A stretch of 19,742 bases of DNA. Origin: Microcaldota archaeon. GTDB taxonomy: Archaea > Micrarchaeota > Micrarchaeia > Micrarchaeales > Micrarchaeaceae. Below are positions 14,416 to 19,742 of this stretch, one piece after another; position 1 is the stretch's first letter, and each line of letters opens with the position of its first letter. Under the pieces are notes generated by a model. The model had not been told where the DNA came from, made no database searches, and saw nothing but the letters and a program-made list of their open reading frames with translations. The stretch spans positions 1 through 19,742 of the forward strand of contig DAHWIS010000013.1 in assembly GCA_027344745.1 (NCBI GenBank). Direction: 5' to 3'. The translations under genes and the position numbers were made by a program.

Positions 14416-14796
14416 GTGGATTACATGTCTGATTTAAGCGTTAGCGCGAAATTCGCGCCGGAAAAGCTCAAGGCATATGCAAAGAACGAGGCCACAATGG
14501 TCATAAGTTTAGGCAATGCAAACAAAAATAACCATTATTGGTGCGAATGCGATGTTAATGTAAAGTCCCCACTTTCCTTGGCGCACGATAGAGAATTGGA
14601 CACAGGACGGACAAGAATAGGCATCGTCCATCCGGAGAGCACGATAGAGAAGCAGATTAAGATATATACGAGGCCCAATAATTTTCCAGACGATTATGCA
14701 ATAAAAATAACGGCATATGTGTATGACCAGGACGGGGCCATTTCCGAAAGGATCGAGTTGCCGGTAAAGATAGAATGCGCAGATGAGCCAAAATGA
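14416..14796 (+). CDS. Small beta-sandwich-like protein of unknown function
   Basis: I do not recognise the family. The protein has 126 residues from GTG 14416, or 123 from ATG 14425. GTG 14416 fits a leaderless start from the TTTATAAA box; ATG 14425 fits better with a typical N-terminus (SDLSVSAKFAPEKLKAYAK). No signal peptide or membrane segment is present, so it is likely cytosolic. Alternating hydrophobic and polar residues (VISLGNANKN, then IEKQIKIYTRP, then YAIKITAYVYDQDG, then ERIELPVKIE) suggest an all-beta, immunoglobulin-like fold. There are three cysteines. It converges on the acylphosphatase gene, with 9 bp between them. Confidence 0.65.
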   Translation: MDYMSDLSVSAKFAPEKLKAYAKNEATMVISLGNANKNNHYWCECDVNVKSPLSLAHDRELDTGRTRIGIVHPESTIEKQIKIYTRPNNFPDDYAIKITAYVYDQDGAISERIELPVKIECADEPK

Positions 14797-14805
14797 CTTG
14801 CCTTT

Positions 14806-15084
14806 TCAATGTTCTATGCTGAAACTTTTAAATGCCCCGTAATCGCCGCCTTTGACATTGGACCTTTCTATTTTGTGGACCTGGGGGCCGTTTTCCTCCG
14901 TTATGTCTATAGCCTTTACCAATTTGAGTATCTGCTCCTCTGTACCCTCCGCCAATATCAATACGCTGCCATCCGGCATATTCCTTACGCTTCCTTTAAT
15001 CCCTAAGGATACTGCGTTCTTCATGACTAGATACCTGTAACCGACGCCCTGTACGAACCCGTGCACTACAAGCATGACCCTCAT
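14806..15084 (-). CDS. acyP: Acylphosphatase
   Basis: A 92-residue enzyme that hydrolyses acyl phosphates such as carbamoyl phosphate and 1,3-bisphosphoglycerate. The two signature motifs are intact: HGFVQGVGYRY with catalytic R17, and GIKGSVRNMPDGSV with catalytic N35. I start at ATG 15084 because it has GAGGCGGG a few bases upstream and gives the usual length; the frame continues 20 codons further up without homology. It is the last gene of the ECF-phosphoribosyltransferase operon, 13 bp after the preceding stop. Whether it shares the operon's function, or is simply carried along, is unknown. Confidence 0.93.
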   Translation of the reverse strand: MRVMLVVHGFVQGVGYRYLVMKNAVSLGIKGSVRNMPDGSVLILAEGTEEQILKLVKAIDITEENGPQVHKIERSNVKGGDYGAFKSFSIEH

Positions 15085-15097
15085 TATCCCGCCTCGA

Positions 15098-15700
15098 TTA
15101 TTTGACGGATAAACCTGCAGCGGGGCGCATTCTGCTTCTGGCATTGCTTCTAACGCGGTACTTTTTGCGCATGAAGTCCTGCCCTTCCTTGTTGCCAGAT
15201 TTTTTGAAGTCCGCGTTTGTCTCAGCCTCTTCGTAGTCGAAGATGGCCCACGTATTATTGTCCAGCGTTTTGCCGCAGAGATCCGGCGATATGATTGAGC
15301 GGGGTTTGCAGAGCATGGTCGCAGTTACTATGTTGGGGATTGATTTCCCCGCCTCGGCTAATACCGCATTAAGCGTCTTCCCGGTGTCGGCAATGTCATC
15401 GGCAATGAGTACATGCTTATCTTTAGGCCACGACTTGGGTAATGCTTCCATTCCTTCTAGGTGTACCCTATTCGCCATCGTATTTGTTTCCGAATAGAGG
15501 CTTGCCCTTATGCCGTATAACCTGCTTACGCCAAGGTAGTCGCTCAGCAAACGCCCGAATACCATGCCTCCGCGCTCGATGTATATTATGGCCTCTGGGG
15601 CGCCATATTTTCTGTAAAACGCCAGCGCTATTGCCTTGCTCATGCTTTGCATCTCTTCGAAGCTTATCCTTGCGTACTTTATTTTTTTCGTCCTTGTCAC
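15098..15700 (-). CDS. Phosphoribosyltransferase, COG2236-like, stand-alone
   Basis: A 200-residue type I phosphoribosyltransferase. These enzymes join a nucleobase to PRPP, giving a nucleotide and pyrophosphate. The PRPP loop is HVLIADDIADTGKTL (96-110, with D101 and D102). A hallmark ERGGMVFGRLLSDYLGV (42-58) matches the XxxRGG...ARxLSDxLG pattern of the predicted hypoxanthine/xanthine-type family. Aromatic WAIFDYEE (151-158) is also typical. The last 25 residues are strongly basic and look like an unstructured or nucleic-acid/membrane-associating tail. Its GTG start overlaps the stop of the preceding ABC-PRT fusion gene (GTGA), so translation is probably coupled. It is a clear paralogue of that protein's C-terminal domain, including a 32-bp identical DNA stretch. 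Exact base specificity is undetermined. Confidence 0.88.
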   Translation of the reverse strand: MTRTKKIKYARISFEEMQSMSKAIALAFYRKYGAPEAIIYIERGGMVFGRLLSDYLGVSRLYGIRASLYSETNTMANRVHLEGMEALPKSWPKDKHVLIADDIADTGKTLNAVLAEAGKSIPNIVTATMLCKPRSIISPDLCGKTLDNNTWAIFDYEEAETNADFKKSGNKEGQDFMRKKYRVRSNARSRMRPAAGLSVK

Positions 15701-18003
15701 CCGAAATTTTCTTTTATGAATTTCATGCCAGCGTGGTTATTGTCATGCTTGAAACTCCTGTATGTCTCCTCCTTTTCATAATCGAATATTATCCAGCTAT
15801 CTTTGCCGGCCGGCGCGCCGCAGAAATCTGGCCTGAACGATGAGCCTTCCTTGCACAGCAATGCAACGGTCACGAGCCGCCTAGAAACGGTCAATAGCTT
15901 GCTAGATACTGCAGCCATCGTCTTTCCGGTATCTATTATATCATCCACCAGCAGCACGTATCCGTTGTTTTCAGGCATGCTCCTTGGATTGCCGACATAT
16001 ACGCCCTTTGAGGGAAGCCCGTATTCGTTATAGTAGCTGGCCTTGATTCCATACACTTTGCTGACACCCAAATAGTCGCTCAGCAAACGCCCGAATACCA
16101 TGCCACCCCTTTGCACATATACTATTGCGCCTGGAGCTCCGTGTTTGGATTTTATGGCAGAGGCTATGCTCTTTGCATGCATTCGCATCGCATCAAAATC
16201 CATGCGCTTGTATTTTGTCTTCAAACCGCTAAAGCTGAAGAAATCGTTCAAATCGGACGCAGTGAGCAGTATATTGTTCAGCATGCCTATCTTTTTGAGC
16301 TCTTTTGAAAGTTTTACCGACTGCGGCGCGACGAGCGACGCCTTGGATAGCAGTGCGTCATCCTCGAAGAGGTTTACGGTGCTGCCGTCGTATATTATGC
16401 CGCCCGCATTCATGACTATGGATCGTTTGCAATATTCTGCTACAAGGCGCATGTCGTGCGTTATTACAAATATGGTCTTTCCGTCGCCGTTCATGCCTTT
16501 GAGGAGTTCCATTATCTCCTTTGCCATAGTATAGTCTTGGCCGGTAGTCGGTTCGTCGACTATCAGTATTTCAGGTTCCATTGCAAGTACGCTCGCAACC
16601 GCAAGTCTTCGCTTTTGCCCCTTTCCTAGGAAGAGAGGGTCTTCCGAAGCCTTGCTTTCTAGGCCTACGTTTTTCAGCGCCTTCTTCACCCTTATATCCA
16701 TTTCTTTGGTTGGCATAGCCATGTTCTTCAGACCGTATGCCACCTCCGAATATACGCTTCTGTTGAATATTTGATGGTCTGGATTCTGGAATATATAGCC
16801 GACTTTGAACGGCATCAGAGCCCTGTTCTTGGCGGCATGCAGGTCCATGCCCATTACGTTTACATTTCCTTTGAACGAGCTCTCTATGCCGCTTATCACT
16901 TTAGACAGCGTGCTTTTACCGGAGCCGTTCTGGCCCACCAAGGCTACGAATTCGCCTTTCGCTATCTTAAACGATATGGAATCGAGGGCATGCGTTCCGT
17001 CCCCATAGCTGAAATTCAGGTCCTTTACGGATATAAGCTCTCTTGGCGGCTCTCGAATAGCTTCGGCTTCAAGTGGCGATTGGGGTAGCCTTTCGTCTTT
17101 TATTTTAAGCAGCCTTGCATGCGCCACGAACGATTCTATAGTCATATATGCCCTGGTTCCCTTGCCCATCCTAACGTCGGCCAGTTCGGGCGCGTATATG
17201 CTGTGTTTTTTGACAAGCCGCTTATCGGAATATATCTTTTCAGGGGTGCCGACTGCGGCTATGCGGCCTTTATCCATCACCGCAATCCTGTCGGCAAATC
17301 TCTGCATTATTTCGGGGTTGTGCTCAACAAGTATGACGGTAAGCTTGTGCTCCTCCTTTATGCGTTCTATTGCGTCTATAACTTCCATCTTCCCGGCAGG
17401 GTCTAAATCGGAGGTAGGCTCGTCGAGTATCAGTATCTTCGGCTGCATCGCTATGAAGCTGGCTATTATAAGCCGCTGCTTCTGGCCTCCGGAAAGCTCT
17501 GCCGGATGGATGCGCTCAGAATCTGCATACAGGTCGTACATGCCCACCCTGCGAAGAGCCTCTTTTATCCTTGCGTCTATTTCGGCGGGATGCAACCCCA
17601 TGAACTGGAGCCCGAGAGAAAGCTCCTGCTTTACGCTCATTGTAAGAAACTGGCTTTCGGGATCCTGCATCACTATGCCGACGGTTGGGGCCATGGTTCC
17701 CTTGCCCATTATTATATTCTTGCCGTTTTTCCTGACTACCGCGCTTACGGTATCGCCGAATACTTTTATGCTTCCGTCCATGAACTGCTTTGCGTCCTCA
17801 TAGGACAAATGCACCTGGTGTGGTATCAATCCGGATATCGCAAAACAAAGGGTAGTCTTTCCTGACCCGCTTGGGCCGGTTATGCCGAAGAACTCGTTCT
17901 CCTTTATTTGCAGGTTTATCCCCTTAAGCGCAAATTCGTTTACACTGCCGGTAAATGTAGGATACCTCCAGTAGAATTTATTGACATTTATTGCATCCAT
18001 CAT
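15697..18003 (-). CDS. ECF transporter double ATPase fused to a phosphoribosyltransferase
   Basis: A 768-residue fusion. Residues ~1-265 form the first ATPase domain: Walker A GPSGSGKTT (43-51), Q-loop Q113, signature LSGGQ (170-174), Walker B ILILDEP with E195, switch H228. Residues ~320-550 form the second: Walker A GQNGSGKST (357-365), Q-loop FQNP, an altered signature LGKGQ (459-463), Walker B LIVDEP with E484, switch H516. Such tandem EcfA-type ATPases drive vitamin and metabolite uptake. Residues ~590-768 are a phosphoribosyltransferase with RGGMVFGRLLSDYLGV (632-647) and PRPP loop VLLVDDIIDTGKTM (683-696). The frame is continuous. The gene is 1 bp from ecfT and overlaps the next gene, a stand-alone paralogue of its own C-terminus. 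Inference: the transported base is converted to nucleotide as it enters. The domain assignments are confident; the coupled function is not shown. Confidence 0.93.
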   Translation of the reverse strand: MMDAINVNKFYWRYPTFTGSVNEFALKGINLQIKENEFFGITGPSGSGKTTLCFAISGLIPHQVHLSYEDAKQFMDGSIKVFGDTVSAVVRKNGKNIIMGKGTMAPTVGIVMQDPESQFLTMSVKQELSLGLQFMGLHPAEIDARIKEALRRVGMYDLYADSERIHPAELSGGQKQRLIIASFIAMQPKILILDEPTSDLDPAGKMEVIDAIERIKEEHKLTVILVEHNPEIMQRFADRIAVMDKGRIAAVGTPEKIYSDKRLVKKHSIYAPELADVRMGKGTRAYMTIESFVAHARLLKIKDERLPQSPLEAEAIREPPRELISVKDLNFSYGDGTHALDSISFKIAKGEFVALVGQNGSGKSTLSKVISGIESSFKGNVNVMGMDLHAAKNRALMPFKVGYIFQNPDHQIFNRSVYSEVAYGLKNMAMPTKEMDIRVKKALKNVGLESKASEDPLFLGKGQKRRLAVASVLAMEPEILIVDEPTTGQDYTMAKEIMELLKGMNGDGKTIFVITHDMRLVAEYCKRSIVMNAGGIIYDGSTVNLFEDDALLSKASLVAPQSVKLSKELKKIGMLNNILLTASDLNDFFSFSGLKTKYKRMDFDAMRMHAKSIASAIKSKHGAPGAIVYVQRGGMVFGRLLSDYLGVSKVYGIKASYYNEYGLPSKGVYVGNPRSMPENNGYVLLVDDIIDTGKTMAAVSSKLLTVSRRLVTVALLCKEGSSFRPDFCGAPAGKDSWIIFDYEKEETYRSFKHDNNHAGMKFIKENFG
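15700..16236 (-). other. C-terminal phosphoribosyltransferase domain of the fusion protein
   Basis: This part encodes residues ~590-768 of the fusion. It carries the RGGMVFGR and PRPP-loop motifs and ends in the WIIFDYEKEETYRSF segment, closely paralogous to the downstream gene. It has a complete type I fold length (about 180 residues) and intact acidic residues D687 and D688, so it may be catalytically active rather than a mere regulatory remnant. Confidence 0.85.
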
Positions 18004-18004
18004 A

Positions 18005-18910
18005 TCAGCGCATTATCCCCAACATCAGCGTAAGATTGAACATGTATGCTGAAAAAAGCACCGCGACCGACAATGCAATCATCGAAAAATCGTAGTGCGA
18101 AAAACCGCTTCCATTCCTGAATTCGGATATGCCTTTGCTCTTGCTGAAGCCCCTTGCTTCTAGTGCAGAACCCATATCTACGGAGCGCTTCAGCATGGCT
18201 GCGGTTAAAGGTATCGAAAGCGATGCAAAGTTCCTTGCATTCTTAACGATGTTCTTCCCCGAGCTTATGCTCGAACCCCGCGCGGATTGCGCATGGCGTA
18301 TGGATTCGAAATCACCCTGCATTATGTGAAACGCACGAAGTATGAACGATGAAAAGAAGACCGCTTTGAACGGAAGCTTAAGCTTGCTGAGTGCGCTTAT
18401 GACATCGGAATCTCTTGTGGTCATCAGCACAAGGAGGGTAAGGAACGCCAGCGCAGCATATCCGAATACTTTTGTTACGCCTATCTCCAATGAAAGCGTA
18501 GTTACGACCAGAGGGATGCCTAATGCCCTTAGGTTCACCAGCACCGCGCTGCCAACCTGGTTGAATACCAGCCACCACAGAAGCATCACGAAAAGCGCAA
18601 CTATCAATATGGCCAGATAGCTTTTGACAAGATAACGTATGGTCCTTGCATCCGCCATGAAAAGCAGCACGGCCAGAAGCATTATTCCCGCGAATATTAT
18701 ATCTGGAGTGCGTTCGGTTATTAAGTGTATCACAGCAATGGAGACCAGAATCAACACTATGAATTTTGTAAGGGCATTGATGCGTGCAAATACCGAATTT
18801 GCCCTTGCATAGAATAGTATGGTGCGTATGTACTTCTTCTCGCCTTTGCGGTTTATCCTGGATTCCGCCTTAGGCTCGGCATGCGTTACTTTGCCATGTT
18901 TGCGCACCAT
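18005..18910 (-). CDS. ecfT: ECF transporter transmembrane T component
   Basis: A 301-residue energy-coupling membrane protein. A basic N-terminal tail of ~30 residues precedes about five or six membrane helices (for example 48-65, 71-86, 95-116, 150-164, 275-297). The cytosolic coupling helices carry the two Ala-Arg-Gly motifs diagnostic of EcfT: A210-R211-G212 (QSARGSS) and A252-R253-G254 (LEARGFSKSK), which dock into the ATPases. It sits between the S component (18-bp gap) and the ATPase fusion (1-bp gap). Role: joins the substrate-binding S component to the ATPases and drives its toppling in the membrane. Confidence 0.9.
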   Translation of the reverse strand: MVRKHGKVTHAEPKAESRINRKGEKKYIRTILFYARANSVFARINALTKFIVLILVSIAVIHLITERTPDIIFAGIMLLAVLLFMADARTIRYLVKSYLAILIVALFVMLLWWLVFNQVGSAVLVNLRALGIPLVVTTLSLEIGVTKVFGYAALAFLTLLVLMTTRDSDVISALSKLKLPFKAVFFSSFILRAFHIMQGDFESIRHAQSARGSSISSGKNIVKNARNFASLSIPLTAAMLKRSVDMGSALEARGFSKSKGISEFRNGSGFSHYDFSMIALSVAVLFSAYMFNLTLMLGIMR

Positions 18911-18928
18911 TGCTAATCACTGCGTCTA

Positions 18929-19594
18929 TTACGATATCCAGCCCTTCGTAAGAAGGCCGTATCTCTCCACTATCGGAGTCAGGTACTTGCTCATGAAAGG
19001 CATCATCAGAAGGACTATCGCGTCCCCCAATATCCACAAACTTGCGCCTAGCCAATAGGCATGCACCGGAACGAAGCCTAATACAGTAAGTATCCATACT
19101 CCCCACAGGCCGCCGATAATGTTAGTTATCCCCATGACCCACAATGCGAACCATGCTGCTGATTTCGGTTTAGAGAGTATGTCCCTACCGAATGGATCTA
19201 CGTTCCGTTTTATCAGATATCCCCTATATAATAGGAATATCAGTATAGCGGGTATGAAATCCCCTATGCTAAAGCCCAATGCAGGCAGTATAGGCAAACC
19301 GGTAAGCAATCCTGCACCGACTACGCTCCCGAGGAATGCGCCCATTACGCCCCACATTCCCCACCATAACGTGAAAAGCACGAAGAAGGGATATGCCCAG
19401 TACAGGAATCCTATCCCCGGACCCACTACTGGCGTAGCTATAGTGCCGAGCCACGACAGCAGTATCACAACAGCTATCTGCACCGCGTATAAAGCGTATT
19501 GAGTTGAAGTTATATTCTTGTTCGGATTCCAGCGCAATCCGTACATCAAAGAAATAGGTCTAGATTTGGCCTTTTCGGCTTTCTTGGCAGCCAT
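18929..19594 (-). CDS. ECF transporter substrate-binding S component, substrate unknown
   Basis: A 221-residue membrane protein with about six helices, the usual size for an S component. The first helix contains AVQIA (37-41), matching the AxxxA motif by which S components touch EcfT. Glycine-rich helices follow (WGVMGAFLGSVVGAGLLTG and FSIGDFIPAILIFL). I chose ATG 19594, which has GGGGGTG three bases upstream; the frame continues 16 codons further to a GTG at 19642 but without membrane-protein character. It is the first gene of the operon, whose other members are phosphoribosyltransferases, suggesting a nucleobase substrate. I do not match it to a named S family such as ThiT, RibU or QueT. 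Role is confident from operon and topology; substrate is inference. Confidence 0.8.
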   Translation of the reverse strand: MAAKKAEKAKSRPISLMYGLRWNPNKNITSTQYALYAVQIAVVILLSWLGTIATPVVGPGIGFLYWAYPFFVLFTLWWGMWGVMGAFLGSVVGAGLLTGLPILPALGFSIGDFIPAILIFLLYRGYLIKRNVDPFGRDILSKPKSAAWFALWVMGITNIIGGLWGVWILTVLGFVPVHAYWLGASLWILGDAIVLLMMPFMSKYLTPIVERYGLLTKGWIS

Positions 19595-19597
19595 TTG

Positions 19598-19640
19598 CAC
19601 CCCCGATAATAATTTTGGGGCAAGCTTTAAATCGTTTTCC
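19598..19640 (-). promoter_or_regulatory. Promoter and ribosome binding site of the ECF-phosphoribosyltransferase operon
   Basis: On the minus strand, GATTTAAAGC (19634-19625) is a TATA-like box placing the transcript start near 19604. Shine-Dalgarno-like GGGGGTG (19604-19598) lies three bases before ATG 19594. The predicted 5' leader is only about ten bases. Confidence 0.45.
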
Positions 19641-19693
19641 ACGCAGGGTAAAGCTTTTATTGTTTGCCATCAATTTATATGTTTAGTGATGGG

Positions 19694-19742
19694 ATGAATA
19701 AAGCTGGAACTTATTTAATAGGAATAATAGTAGTGCTTGCAA
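19694..19742 (+). CDS. Start of an unidentified protein with a hydrophobic N-terminus (partial)
   Basis: ATG 19694 opens a frame that runs off the window edge after 16 codons, reading MNKAGTYLIGIIVVLA. A basic residue followed by a hydrophobic run suggests a signal peptide or membrane anchor. ATG 19684 to 19691 alternatives close within a few codons. A/T-rich boxes at 19651-19660 and 19672-19680 could be its promoter. It diverges from the ECF operon. Too short to identify. Confidence 0.5.
   Translation, partial: MNKAGTYLIGIIVVLA

Noticed and set aside
15537..16104. The 32-bp repeat as a mobile-element or recombination site
   Set aside because: It lies inside homologous coding regions at matching positions, so gene duplication or conversion explains it.
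17162..17803. 213-codon plus-strand frame antisense to the ECF ATPase
   Set aside because: Ser/Ile/Met-rich translation mirrors the ATPase codons; no promoter or ribosome site.
1..19742. CRISPR arrays, tRNA and rRNA genes
   Set aside because: No regularly spaced direct repeats, cloverleaf-like segments or conserved rRNA stretches were seen by eye.

Overview
The window looks like a compact archaeal genome. Genes are tightly packed, often with 4-bp gaps or overlaps. TATA-type promoters sit about 25 bp upstream of many starts, and several starts appear leaderless or nearly so. Archaeal hallmark genes include a TATA-binding-protein-like domain, a geranylgeranyl-reductase-type flavoprotein for isoprenoid lipids, and an acetyl-CoA-independent complex I membrane arm. 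The style fits a small-genome DPANN archaeon of the Micrarchaeota/ARMAN type, but this lineage call is inference; no rRNA or lineage-specific marker is present.

Layout. 3-155: tail of a Gly/Ala/Asn/Ser-rich protein, then a perfect hairpin plus T-run terminator. About 271-1684: an IS605/IS1341-like element with an intact TnpB, no TnpA, and hairpins at both ends. 1715-2857: a GT4 glycosyltransferase. Convergent with it is a protein with a single TBP repeat, divergent from a geranylgeranyl-reductase-like gene; a small helical unknown protein follows. 4982-11785 (minus strand): an uninterrupted nuoHIJKLMN operon, the membrane arm plus NuoI of a complex I-like enzyme, without nuoABCD or nuoEFG nearby. 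A small divergent conserved-looking ORF follows. 12148-14338: a winged-helix protein and a membrane-anchored, sequon-rich surface protein. 14416-14796: a small unknown protein.

14806-19594 (minus strand) is the most striking part. It is an operon reading ECF S component, EcfT, a 768-residue protein in which two ECF-type ATPase domains are fused to a C-terminal phosphoribosyltransferase, a separate paralogous phosphoribosyltransferase, and an acylphosphatase. The physical fusion of a transporter motor to a PRPP-dependent base-salvage enzyme suggests coupled uptake and trapping of a nucleobase at the membrane. A new gene starts at 19694 on the plus strand and runs off the window.

The genes fall into four themes: envelope (glycosyltransferase, lipid reductase, sequon-rich surface protein), respiration (Nuo membrane arm), salvage uptake (ECF-PRT operon) and a mobile TnpB. 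No tRNA, rRNA or CRISPR array was seen.
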